Part shown: one piece after another, positions 34,901 through 46,259 of the stretch
How positions within the stretch are numbered: the stretch's first letter is position 1
Layout: each line of letters opens with the position of its first letter
NCBI GenBank assembly: GCA_033439295.1
Contig: JAVTLE010000015.1
Coordinates: 2,170,001-2,234,000, forward strand
DNA from: Deuterostichococcus epilithicus
Lineage: Eukaryota > Chlorophyta > Trebouxiophyceae > Prasiolales > Stichococcaceae
Length of the DNA stretch: 64,000 nucleotides
Direction: 5' to 3'
Made by a program: the position numbers and the translations under genes
The notes under the pieces: model-generated
What the model was told of the DNA's origin: nothing
The model's input: the letters and a program-made list of their open reading frames with translations, nothing else
Databases searched by the model: none

Positions 34901-37900
34901 CCCAGAGCAGCTGGTTCTGCAGCCCTGTGCTTGTGTGCGGATGCTGCGACAGCGTGCCGGCCAGGCATCCGCAAGTCCGCGAGCTGTGTGATGACAGGCG
35001 GCGCAAAGACGTCTGTCTTTGTCTTGTTTTGACAGGGAAAATGTCTTATGTTTGCACGGTGCCGCTGATGCTTCTTGCTGCGGGGGCATAAGGGCCCGCA
35101 TCCTAACAGCCTGGCGTCGCGCGTGCAGCCGGCCAGCCTTCAGCAGAGGCCAATGATCCAAAGGCTGCAGACGACGACCAGGCGAAGCTGAGCCTGATGA
35201 TCCTTGTGACTCCCGGTCCTGAAGCAGGTCCCTGGGACGCAGCACACTCTCACCCGAGCAGCGTGGCGTTGCGCTTGCCGCCGGCCAGCCACGCCTTGAG
35301 CAGGTACTCCACGTAGCTGTCGCCGCGGGCGCCGAGGCTGATGGACGATCCCGGCGCCGCCTGGCCGGTGGTGGGGTCCAGCAGGAGCGGCGGCAGCCCG
35401 TCGGTGGCATTGGTGGCCAGGATTGCGTCCACTGCGCCGGCGGCCAGCCGCGCGAAGTTATTGCGCCCTGCGGCGCGGCAGGCGGACACCGCATGTGGGA
35501 CGGCATACACGCGGAGCTTGCCATGTCCCATGCCGGCCCACCCTACAGCATCAGCCCCGAGCACAGGGTTGATCGTGAGCTAGGCGGCCGTTGCCGGCCC
35601 GGCCAGGCGCTGCAATGCTTCGCACTATGGCGCGCACCGGACATGCGGTCGAGCGTGGCCCACTCCAGCGCGAGGGTGCCCGCCTCGCTCAGCGAGCTGT
35701 GCGGCGCCCAGGCGGGGCCCGCGGCAGCGCCCGTGCCCAGGTTGACATCGGACCACGGGATGCCCGACTTCGTGTCGAATGCCGCCTGCGGAAAGGAGGC
35801 GCGCACTGGGTCACAGGTCAAGTTTCGCGTGGCGGGTGCGGAGCAGCCTGGTTCCAGGACTTTAGGGGCGGCTCGCCAGGGCGGCCGCGCAAGGCATCTG
35901 ACCGTTGCAGGGCGCCAACCAAAGACTCGGAAATCTGACCAGCTGGTGCAGGGAAGGCCACTCAGCAACATCAGGCTGCTCGGCAGCGTGGCAGACGTGC
36001 CCCGAAGCCGATCAGCCCCAGCAGCGCACACTGGGGCGGATCGTCATGAGCAGCGTGTCACAGCGCTGCAGTGTGAGAGGCTGGTCACAGCACATCAGAC
36101 GAGGGCTGCGTGGGCACAATCAGGAACAGGCGTAGGTCCAGGGGCAGCGATGCTGATCAGGCCGCGATGCGCGAGGCTGGTCACAGATTCTGACACTCTG
36201 AAAACAGGTAGGTGCGTACCGACAGGCGCAGGCCCAGGCCGAGGGCGCGAAACAGGAAGACGCGGTCGCCGCCGGACAGCAGGAAGGCGGACTGCAGGCC
36301 GCCCAGCACCCGGATGGTCGTCTCGAACAAGTTCACCGACACGTTCTGCGATTGACCGGTGATCCCGGCTGTCAGGCACGCTGCGAGCGGCTCGGAATTC
36401 TGCCGAGCGACTTTACAGGCGCGGCAGCAGCACTAGCAGCGGCTTCAGCAACAGGGACGGGGGCTCTTTGATGGCGCAGTGCTGTTCGCTCCACTGCACC
36501 GTGCGTCCCCCAGTGGCAGTGGGGAGCAGGGGCGCACAGCTGCTCGCCCAACTGCCTGTCACTTGAGCAGCGGAGGGACCGGCAGCTTTGCAACACGTGA
36601 ATTTCAAGGGCGTCGGAAGCCGCACACCTGGTGCAGCTGCATGGAGTGCGCCACCCAGTGCCGCGCCTCTGCATACTCCGCGTCCAGGCCCATCAGCAGC
36701 AGCGTGTCCTGCACAGGCGGCGCGACAGCGTATTGACCGCACCGTAAAGAGTTTGCCAGGTAGCGCTGCAGGCGCCATGATAGTGCGGGCTGCAGGCGGT
36801 ACGATGATGCGGGTGCCACATTGCGACGCGCTGCCAGGTGCGCGACACTTTCGCAGTTCACACCCAGCTGGCCCCAGGCAGGGGCCTCGACAATGTGGGT
36901 GCACGTCGGGGGGAGGCGATGCTCGAACGCAGGGCCGGCACGGCTGTGCACGAGAGTGCCGCAATGCATTTGCCGGCCGCACACCCCCGGCCACCAGCTC
37001 CATGGCTGCCTTAATAAAAACATGATTCAGAGGCTCACACACAGCGCACCAGCGAGTCGACGATGGTGAGGCCCAGGCGCATCCACTGCAGCCCCTGCCG
37101 CGCCTCCGGCCGCAGTTCATCCTGGCCCCACGCCCAGGCCCTGCGCCCGCCAAGGGGGAACATTACTCTTTATACCCCTTGGCGCGGATGGAGCTGGTGA
37201 CACTGGGCAGCCTGAAGCCCAGCCTCTTGTTGTCTGTATACTCCAGCCTCCGCCGAGCCCCTCCAGGCCTCAGGCCGGCTCCGGTCCTGCCGCCCAGGTC
37301 CCGCGCTATTGGCGCACGCGACTGAACCACCAACGGCAGCTGAGTATCGCAGGACAGTGTATCATGCCTGGACAGCAGCAGCAGCTGAAGGCTTGGCACC
37401 CAACGCAGACCCTATGCATCGCAGAATGGCCTAGGCGGTTGGCGCACCTATAGCCACGCCAGGCCCATGCAGCGCCATCCCGCACGCGCTGTTGCCGGTC
37501 GGCTGCATTTGTGATGCAGCCAAGGCGGTCCCCTGCATGCACGGTCCAGGGTTGAGCACCAGCGCAACACCACACGTGACTTGCATGTTGCGCCGCCAAC
37601 CGCCGTTGCTGCTGCCACACCGTTGCTGAGCAGGCATTCCTGCCGGCCCAGCAACCACGAGCAGGGGGCAGACACCGTGCCTTCAGGTATGCAGGCTCCG
37701 GAGCCCTCGCAGATGCCGCTGCGGCGGCAGCGCACACTGACGTCCGTCGGCGCCGCCGCAGCTGCCGCCGCCGCCCCTGTCTGGTCATTGGCGCCATGCC
37801 ACCCATGCGCCTCCTGCTGCCACAGCCGGCGGCGTTCCGCCCATGCGCGACTGACGGGGCCGAGTCCCCATGTCGGTGGGCCGGAAGCCTGTTCCAAGAG

Positions 37901-38842
37901 CACGATCCAAGGTCATCACAGCCACCTGCCGGCGGTGCGGCTGAGGGCCGCAAAGCCGGGCCGACTGAGCATGCATCAGCTGCTTCGGCGAGAGTCAGGA
38001 CTGCCTGCTTGCGTGGGCAGGGCAGTAAACCGGGTACAACATCGTGGAACGCACGCAGCTCCACTCAAGATATGTGTGCACAATGGTGCGAAGCTCACAT
38101 TCTTCGGAGGCCCGGCATATGGCTCCTGCGCATTCTCCGCCAAGTGCAGCGCCACCTGCGTCGCCTGCTGCAGCGTCTGCTGGCCCGCCTGCCCCGCCAG
38201 CTGTCTGCCGGCACCGCCGGACCCATCCGCCGCATCTGCCGCTGCCGCGCCGAGCGGCTGCACGTCCAGTGCTTCCTGCGCCGCCGGCTTGCTGGGATCC
38301 GAATCCGTTTCAGAGTCTCGTGGGCTTTGGACGGCGTCCGCTGCCGGTGCCGCCAGCACCTGTTGCACGTTGCGCAGCATGCTGCGGGCCAGCAGCTGGA
38401 AGGCTGCAAGGCGACCGGCATCTGATTGCTCCTTGGGGGGTCCATCGTGGCCTGGACCGGCGGCAGCAACGGTGTCGTCAGCCACGCTGCCGCCGCCATG
38501 GTCGACCACCGCCCTCGCGGCTGCCATCCAGCCCCCTTCGTCTGCTGCTGATGCGGCCGCTGCTGCAGGTGCCGCCTCGCTGGTCGGCATGGCCAGCTCT
38601 GGCAGCGCCCGGCACGGCGCGGGTGAACGCGGTTGGGGGAACGGCGGCTGCGGCACCGCGCATGTGCCTGCTGCATGCTGCAGGTCCGGAGGCGATGCGG
38701 CGAACACCGTGCAGGCGACGAGCAATGCCGCACAACAGAGCGCCGCCGGCCAGCTCGCATGCCATGACCTGGGGGTCCGGCGGCCCCGTCTGACGCTTGC
38801 CGCCACCAGTCCAAGCGCTGCCGCTGCGGGTGCCCCTGGCAT
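31933..38842 (-). CDS. Class I alpha-1,2-mannosidase, glycoside hydrolase family 47
   Basis: Twelve exons join in phase to about 930 aa: 38099-38842, 37448-37488, 37050-37140, 36628-36708, 36220-36345, 35638-35785, 35254-35467, 34617-34800, 34090-34272, 33382-33485, 32891-33039, 31933-32660. The first exon has a type II signal anchor ([20 protein letters not shown]) and an Ala-rich stem. The GH47 barrel follows: [141 protein letters not shown], and the end of the barrel, [10 protein letters not shown]. The enzyme trims mannose from N-glycans in the ER or Golgi and is calcium-dependent; the TEAH threonine is the known Ca2+ ligand. The roughly 230-residue Ala-rich tail after NTEAHP is unusual. 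Whether it is Golgi mannosidase I or an ER form cannot be decided. Confidence 0.92.
33562..33859. repeat. Two tandem copies of a ~150-bp unit inside a GH47 intron
   Basis: Units 33562-33706 and 33707-33859 are closely similar over their whole length (shared CTTTGCCATCCTGTGCGGTA). On the minus strand both are open in one frame and encode a repeated peptide ([19 protein letters not shown]). They lie between GH47 exons 9 and 10. Confidence 0.85.
34320..34440 (-). repeat. Echo of GH47 exon 9
   Basis: AGCTGGTAGCAGG and GAGCTCCCCCTCGC recur here and at 34209-34280 in the same order and spacing, copying the start of exon 9 ([20 protein letters not shown]) into the upstream intron. Confidence 0.7.
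37220..37290 (-). repeat. Echo of GH47 exon 3
   Basis: On the minus strand CCTGGGCGGCAGGACCGG and following bases resemble exon 3 start (37140-37085), which codes [19 protein letters not shown]. Diverged, so less certain than the others. Confidence 0.5.
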
Positions 38843-39945
38843 ATCAAGAAGCGCTCAAGGGCCATTCCTCCGTCGCTTCACGGACAACCAGCATCATCTG
38901 GCGGAGACACAGGGCCAGCATGTGGCAGTTCATCCTAAGCGCCGGCGCATACGACGCCTTTCGCACATCTCAAGGCACGCACCAAATTACAGAGCTGCAA
39001 ATGTGTCACAATGACTGGAAATGACCCTAGAACTCGAACCGTTTCAGGACGTTCACTGCTCACTGCTAGTTCGACACTACATGAGCAAAGCCAATCAAAA
39101 TTTATTGGCAAATGAGTCGAGTTGGCGCTGCTTGCGAGAAAGATTCCTGGGACTCGCACCAGCACAAGCTGTCGGGCCAATGGCCAACTTGACCGAGGCA
39201 GCCTGAATTGTGGGTTACAGCGTCTGCTGACGCAGCGTTTGCAATTAAACCCTGGCCGATTGGTCACATCTCACATGCACACTGCATGCTGCACCATCCA
39301 GATTTGCTCGGCCGGAGGAGCTGCGCACCGCACAGCAAGTGTTGAACTGCATCCAGCGCTGGTACCACTCCGTTTGTTTTCTGCAAACGGTTGATCAACG
39401 CAGCCTTCTCGCGTGTGTTGGAAAAAGCAACTATTGGCCGGCAAGGCCAGCGTTGGGCGAAGGCATTTAGCCGCGCAGTTGCTTCATCAAATCCGGACTG
39501 CTGACGAAGGCTGTGCATGCACGAATTCTCCGGCAGGGCCATGGCTGGCAGTGTGCAGCTGCTGTCCAGCAGATCGGCCATTCTGCCGGGTGAGATCACA
39601 TGCATGGAATGCTAGGGCTTGCACAAGCCCAACTGACACAAGCATTGTTTGTATGTTTCGAGGCTGAAAACCTGTCGCACGACTGATCGCCCACTAGCGT
39701 CCTCGTCAAGCGCACACAATTGCTGCCGCCCTTGCGCGCAGACAGGTCGTTGACATCCCCCTGCTGCGTCCCTGCAGGCGTCTCAGAATTGCAGAGTTGT
39801 GCGAGCAGATGCCTGCTCAGGCCGCTGTGCAGACGGCAGGTGAGCAGCTGGATGCACATGCATCAAGCCTGCAGCATGATGCAGCGCCCGGCTTGACTGA
39901 ATCAAGAACAGGCCCCGAACACCACCGTCCATGGCTGCCGCACCA
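38843..39945. other. Divergent intergenic region (GH47 / KAS)
   Basis: About 1.1 kb, lower in GC than the genes. It should hold both promoters and possibly the first KAS exon. A short frame ATGCCTGCTCAGGCC ending in a GTGAGC donor lies at 39810-39841. No other gene seen. Confidence 0.4.
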
Positions 39946-42900
39946 GTGACGTGTGTGCGACGATCATGACTTTGCTTCGAGGCCGTGACAGCTTTGCTTC
40001 GCGCTGCATGGGAAACAGGCGCGGGGCCAGTGGCGCTGTGCAGCAGCAGCGGCAGCAGACGACGGCAGCAGCGGCAGTGGCGGCAACCTCCCGGGGCAGC
40101 GCCGGCGGGTGGTCATCACCGGCATGGGCGTCACCAGCTCGCTGGGGCACGATCCGTCGACTTTCTACGACAACCTGCTGGCGGGGCGCAGCGGCGTGTC
40201 GCAGATTGAGCGCTTTCCCACCGATGGCTACAGCACGCAGATCGCCGGCGAGATCAAGGATTTCGAGACCGGCGACCTGGTGGACAAGAAGGCGGCCCGC
40301 CGGCTGGATCTGGTCATCAAGTACCTAATCGTCGCCGGCAAGAAGGTGGGATCATAACGAATCCTCGACTTTCGGGTTGCAGGACAGTGTCCGTCCGTAG
40401 GGTTCGAGGCTGCCCAGGGTCCCGAGGCAGCCCGAGTACTTGGTGCCGGCGTTGCGGCAGCGCCAGCGGCGTGCAGCACTGCAGCAGTATGGCATCGGCG
40501 CAGCTGCCATCAGATTCGCTAAGCTCCAAGTCGGAGCACACAGCCCAGCCGCAGCGTAGCTCGGCAGCAGCCTCTGTCTAACATTCCACAGTATGTCAAC
40601 ACAAGAGCTCACCTGTCCAACCTCACGCAAGCAATACAAGTCCATCAGGCGCTGGCGGCGGCGAGTGCGGGTGTGGAGGCGTAGGAGAACCGGGCGCTAG
40701 ACAAAGCATATGTATGCGGTTTGTATTGCATGCATGGAATTACAGGCGCTGCAGCCGATTTGGGGGTTGGAGACGCCGGACATTGTGAGGGGCTAACCAG
40801 ACAGACATGGTTTTCACATGCATTCATGACGTGGCATCGCAGGCGCTGGCGGCGGCCAACCTGGGGGTGGAGACGCAAGAACTCGGGGCGCTGGACAAGT
40901 CGCGGTGCGGCATCCTGATCGGCTCGGCCATGGGCGGCATGAACACCTTCAGCACCGCCATTGAGGCGTTGCACAAGCAGGTGCCGGCCGACATGCTGTC
41001 TCGTATTGATGTGCCTTGGTCAACCCGGCGCGATCGGCGCACACTCGGTGCTGCACGACGGACAAGAGCACCGCCGTCAGGGCATTGCACAAACAGCTGC
41101 TGTTTGTCTGGCATGCCATATGAAATGTTGTCCGGCGTGCTGTCCTGCTGTGGTCTGTTCCAGGGATGCAGACCCCGTCAGCGCACACGCTGTGTGGTTC
41201 TGCCGACGGCACAATGTGCCGAGCAGCATACAAGACGCAGTGCGTCTGTCAGGCCAGGTCCTGGGATCGGCACTGTGGGCTGAACAGGCACTCCGAATGA
41301 AGAGTCGTTTTGAACTTCCAGAACCCATGTTGTGATCGTAAAGCTTTGTTCAAGTGGACTGCCCACGTAAAACGCCCCCCACAGCCGCGAGCAGGGCCGT
41401 GCCAAAGCGAACCTCTTCCCCACTTCCGCTGTTCATCCCTGTGCGCAGGGCCACCGCAAGATGAACCCCTTCTGCATCCCCTTCAGCATCCACAACATGG
41501 GCGGCGCGCTGCTGGCCATGGACCTGGGCTTCATGGGCCCCAACTACCCCATCAACACCGCCTGCGCCACCGGCAACTACTGCCTCCTCAGGTGGGCCGC
41601 CGCCTGAAATTCGAATGCCTCTCGAGACATATCTACCCCGTCAACGCCGGGGTAGATGCATCATTGGCAACTACTGCCTCCTCAGGTGGGCCGCTTCTGG
41701 AAAGCCAAATGCCTCTCGAGACATATCCACCCCATCAGCACCGCCTGTGCCACCGGCAGCTACTGCCTCCTCTGGTGGGCCAGTTCCTGTCTGCATCTTC
41801 CCACTGGCGGCAATCCCTGCCTGCTCAGGTGTAAATTCTCCCTGAACTCTGAACCCTAACCTCTCAACCCCTTTTATCGCACAGCTACCCCATGCCTCCT
41901 GCGCCACCGGCGACTACCACCCTCTGAGATGGGCCACGGCCTTCCATTCAGAACTCTGAAGCACCACGGCCTGTGCGGCCCCCGTCTGTTGCGCACAACA
42001 ACAAGATTCGTCTGTGCCACCGGCCAGGTACCTTTCTGGGTGTTGTCCGGCGCACAGCAGCCGGCGTCCGGCGCCGGCAGCGTATCGAGCGGGGCGACGC
42101 GGGCCCGGTGCCGGCGCGGCGGCGCAATCTCATCAGCGATGTGCAATGACGCAATTTTTCTTCGTCACTGCTGCCTGCAGCGCGGCGCAGCACATCGAGC
42201 GCGGCGACGCGGACCTCATGCTGGCGGGCGGCGCCGAGGCGGCCATCATCCCGAGCGGCATCGGCGGCTTCATCGCATGCAAGGCGCTGTCCAAGCGCAA
42301 CGGCGACCCGGAGGCGGCCTCGCGCCCCTGGGACAAGGGCCGTGACGGCTTCGTCATGGGCGAGGGCGCAGGTGAGGGCTGCTCCGCTCAGCCGATGAGA
42401 TGTGTGGCGATGAGAGATGGGAAATGAGGCAGTGGAGCACAGGTCCAGCAGTACCCTGCGCTGCCAGGATGTGCTTGCTGGCCTGCCCCGTTACACAGAA
42501 CGAGTCCCAGCATGGGACGTGATATTCATCAATGGCGGCCCGGTGCTCATGCCGATGCGCGGCTGATGAGAAGGTGCTGCCCAGGTTCAGACCTGCGTCA
42601 TGCAGACATGTTCGGGCGAGTGGACATAGAAACACGCCTCTGCCGTGCTGCCAGAGCGCACAGCGCCAGCGCATGGCTTCGAATGCTGTCGCCTCTGCGA
42701 CCTGCAAAAACCCGCAGGCGTGGTGCCGCTGGAGAGGCACAGGTGCATCTCCCCCGACACCCCGCCCCGGACCCGGCGGGATGCAAGCCTGCAGCGTGCC
42801 GCACCCTCGAGACGCGCAGCTTCCACGCACGACGTGCTGCTCCACAACTCGCACCCGCAGGCGTGCTGGTGCTGGAGGCGTTGGAGACCGCGCAGGCGCG

Positions 42901-44508
42901 CGGCGCCCCGATCCTGGCGGAGTTTGTCGGCGGCGCCGTCGGCGCGGACGCGTATCACCTTACAGACCCGCGCCCCGACGGCGCCGGCGTGCGCGCCTGC
43001 ATTGAGCGGGCCCTGGCTTCCACCGGCGTCGCCGCGGCGGACGTCAACTACGTGAACGCGCACGCGACATCGACCAGCGCCGGCGACCTGGCGGAGTACA
43101 GGTGGGCGGCTCAGCACCTGTGCCGCGCTGGTCACCCCCTGACAGCGTCAGCGGTGCAGCGCCGACGATGGGCCCTGGCGATTCAGGGTGCCGGCGACCG
43201 GCTGACGCCAGGGGTCGGGTCGAGCTCCCCATGGGGGCAACCGACTTTTCATATGGGGGCATATGTCCTGGACAGAGTCGCGCCCGCAGTCCGAATGTTG
43301 CTGGTGCCCAGGAGACCTGCCGGCTTGCTGGCACGCATCGCAAGGTCTCTCAGCGGCGGAGCGCCGCTCCTAGCAGCCTTGTGCGACACGACCTGGGCTC
43401 TGTGCAAGCAGCCTACTAGCGACCCAACGCTGGCCCCTCCTTTCCCGCCAGGCAAGAACCGAGCCGGTATTTCACCCACCAGCATCACGAAAGCGCAGCG
43501 CGAGGGCGGGCACATCAACATCAGCATGCAAAGCCATGTCGACGCTTATCAACAGCAAAGCCCCCCAATGCGGCCTTGTGCTGTGTGCAGGGCCATCACG
43601 GAGGCGCTGGGCGAGGGCGGGCTGCACATCAACTCCACAAAGTCCATGATCGGGCACCTGCTGGGCGCTGCCGGCGCCGTGGAGGCCATCGCCGTCGTGC
43701 AGGCGCTGCTCACAGGTGTGCCACTGGAGATTTGAAGTCATCTGGCACATAATATACCTCCTGCTTTATGACTGCAGAGGCCGTCGCCATGGTGCAGGGA
43801 GCTGCCTACCGGTGCGGGAACAGCAGTGTGTAGTTTGGATGCTGAAGTCATCCGCAACAATCCAGTATGCATCGGCAGTCTTTAGAATCTGCCAACGAGA
43901 GGGATCTACCCTTGCGAGCCTTGGACTGGTGCTGGCCTGGCGCCAGGTGCAGCTGCAAGAGGCTGCTGACCCTTGCGCAAGTCACGGCAGAGTCGCTGCG
44001 CGCCTGTACCTTTGCTAATGCTTTTTGCGCCGCATCGCAGGCAAGCTGCACCCAAACATCAACCTTGACGACCCCGAGGACGCTGTCGACACTAGCGTGC
44101 TGGTCGGGCCGCAGGCGCAGGACGTAGACGTCAAGGTGGGAGCCTGATCCGCTGTGCATGGCGCTGTGGTGAAGCTCTTGGATGTTATCCTTGCAGCGCT
44201 GCAGCTACCGGTTTTCCATCTTGGCTTCCCCGATGTCACATTTGGGGGTGCATAGCCTGCAGCCTGCTGCTGTGTCATAAATCTGGGTGCGTCTGCCGGA
44301 GTCCTAGTCGGCTGTGCTACTTTGCTGCTCTGGGCAAAGCTCAGGACATGCAGGGTGCAACTGCCCACATTGCATCATGTACATGGAGAACTTGGCCTTT
44401 CGCCATCCGTGATTGCTGTGCTTCCGCCACATGCAGGTGGCGCTGTCCAACAGCTTCGGCTTCGGTGGCCACAACTCGTGCATCATGTTTCGCAAGTACG
44501 AGGAATGA
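39946..44508 (+). CDS. Plastid-type 3-oxoacyl-[acyl-carrier-protein] synthase (KAS I/II)
   Basis: Exons (start unresolved)-40345, 40843-40980, 41449-41591, 42181-42371, 42861-43101, 43591-43715, 44041-44135 and 44437-44508 join in phase. They encode [47 protein letters not shown] with the active-site cysteine, [47 protein letters not shown] with the first catalytic histidine, [17 protein letters not shown] with the second, and the end [14 protein letters not shown]. The Cys-His-His triad is complete, so the enzyme should elongate acyl-ACP by condensation with malonyl-ACP. The core frame runs back to an Ala/Gly-rich leader and meets a stop near 39986 with no ATG, so the start (and transit peptide) must be in an upstream exon or spliced from the frame opening at 39966. 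KAS I and KAS II cannot be separated by eye. Confidence 0.9.
40649..40706 (+). repeat. Echo of KAS exon 2 (first)
   Basis: After an AG, this copies exon 2 start (40843-40899) at 42 of 57 positions by my count, with an in-frame TAG. A second, shorter echo follows at 40745-40781. Confidence 0.85.
41609..41940 (+). repeat. Ladder of echoes of the KAS active-site exon end
   Basis: Intron 3 contains three decayed copies (around 41665-41697, 41735-41785, 41890-41936) of the exon 3 end at 41555-41597, which codes for [10 protein letters not shown] plus the donor. The first two are embedded in a unit of about 95 bp starting AATGCCTCTCGAGACATAT. Confidence 0.85.
42058..42135 (+). repeat. Echo of KAS exon 4 start
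   Basis: ATCGAGCGGGGCGACGCGG here against ATCGAGCGCGGCGACGCGG at 42198-42216 in exon 4, with flanking similarity on both sides. Confidence 0.75.
43495..43550 (+). repeat. Echo of KAS exon 6 start
   Basis: GCGAGGGCGGGCACATCAAC against GCGAGGGCGGGCTGCACATC of exon 6 (43612 onward), about 107 bp upstream. Confidence 0.7.
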
Positions 44509-45458
44509 CACCCTGCGGAGGATCGTTGATGCCGACCCGCCGTCGGGCATACCTCCTATGCCAGTCGATGATGGCGGCTGAGGCACATCCTGAGGGGCAG
44601 GCTTCGGTTTGCAATGGCGGTTCTTGGGGATTCACTTCGTCATGAGAGCATCAGGCTGCGGTAGCAGAAAGGCTAGTATCAGACAATGCTACCGCGGCAA
44701 TGTGGGTGACTGCTGCCAAAGAAGGAGCAGCTGAGATGGACATCGGAGTGTCACTGAAGTTGAGAGCTGAGTGTGAGAGCCAGGACAAGTTGCGAATACC
44801 CTATGCCTGCTTGAATGTGAAAGTCCAGGCTGTCCATTGCCTTGCCGGTAAGAGGACAGCCGCCCACGCAGCACTGGGCATGGCAAAGTTCACGGCCAAG
44901 TATGAACCAGTCCTGAGGTGCGGGCAGTGCCTGGTCAAACCGCAACTGTAATCGCAGTTGCATAAATCGAGACACAGGGTAAAGTGACCATCAGATGAAT
45001 GAGTAAGTGACCTTGGTGTGCTGGGTGAGGAACCCATGCTGCAGCATTTTCATCACATGTCGTCCTCAGAGGGCGCCGTCACCCGGTCCTTCTCTAAGCC
45101 ATTGGCAGTGATGACCTCTGGCATGCAGTCCAAGTGTTCATGCCGTTGTCAGATAGCCGGCTGCCGGTGACAGAGAGGCGCGAGCCGGCTGAAAGGTCCT
45201 GCTCTGTGGTAGGGGACTAGGGGTAGCAGCTGCTGCAAGGATCCGGTCGGCGTGATCACCTTCGCCAGTCGCCAAAGGCTCTTCACCTGGATCCGCCAAG
45301 CACAAATCTGCAAAAAGACTCAGGTCGTCTTTGCGGCTCGTATAGCAACCGCCTGCAGGCCCTGCTGATGCAGCGGCCTCTGTGCAGCGGCTGCTGCTGT
45401 AGCCGAGTCGGCAGCAGCAACTGCGCCATTGTCGATACTGAAGCATCTGCTGCGCCGC
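44509..45458. other. Region without supported gene
   Basis: Presumed 3' UTR of KAS followed by sequence with only short unrecognised frames (one of 83 codons at 44700-44951, plus strand). Confidence 0.4.
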
Positions 45459-45579
45459 TGCGCCGCACCTGTGTACGCATGTCGATGGACTGCAGGAGGA
45501 TGCAATTGCCCGCCACGAAGAGCACCACTGTGTCATCCAGAAAGTGTACGCCGTCCTTCACGTCGGTCCTAAGTCCGAA
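45459..45579 (-). pseudogene. Isolated exon resembling CFAP57/WDR65 N-terminus
   Basis: On the minus strand an AG-GT bounded stretch reads HVFGLRTDVKDGVHFLDDTV followed by VLFVAGNCILLQSIDMRTQ. This resembles, from memory of the family, the first WD40 blade of the ciliary protein CFAP57 (FGLR-DVK--I-YLDE-TV--AGH). No following WD40 blades were found on either side, so it looks like a gene fragment or a remnant exon. The assignment rests on about 38 residues. Confidence 0.4.
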
Positions 45580-46259
45580 AACGTGCCTGCAGTGTTCATT
45601 TGTAAATTGATGCTTGTTGTTTGAAATGCTGAATCAGCTTTCTTCAGACGCTCACATTCCTCAACGCGTTCACATCCTGTATGATTATCTGACCTCGTCC
45701 CCAACTCGCATTGCTCGGGCACCTGCTCCACTTGCTGCGTTATCCTTGGCAAAAGGGCCGCTGCCGCAGACAAAGCTTTTCCTATGGATCCTACACCCCA
45801 CAAGCCCTTTTCTGCCCCCAAGGCTACCATCTGCTTTCGGCAGCAGCAAATGTCCCGTTGACAGGGCGCGCGCTTTCTTTCGTCACCGGAGCAAGAGTCC
45901 TTGACCGTACTCAATAGGTTCCCCGGCAACTGCGCTGCTGCCATTGGGCGCAGCGGCGCTTGGCGCATGTCCAATTACAGCTTCCAGGACCCCTGAAGGC
46001 TGCACTGCTATTTGCAGCCGCTGCACCCGGCTAACCCTGGTTTTGGGGGGTACCCGATGCGCTACGGCTTGGCGGAGCGGATACCCGCTTCGGATGACCC
46101 AGGTGATGCATGATCTGCTCCCAAGCATCGGGTTGTCGACCATGATGCAGGCGGCTGCAATAGTCTGCATGTGGTGGTACAACCAGCAGCATGCCGCACA
46201 TGCGATTGTGGCGGCAGCTAAAAGCAGCCCATGACATACGCGACATACTTGGGCTGCAG

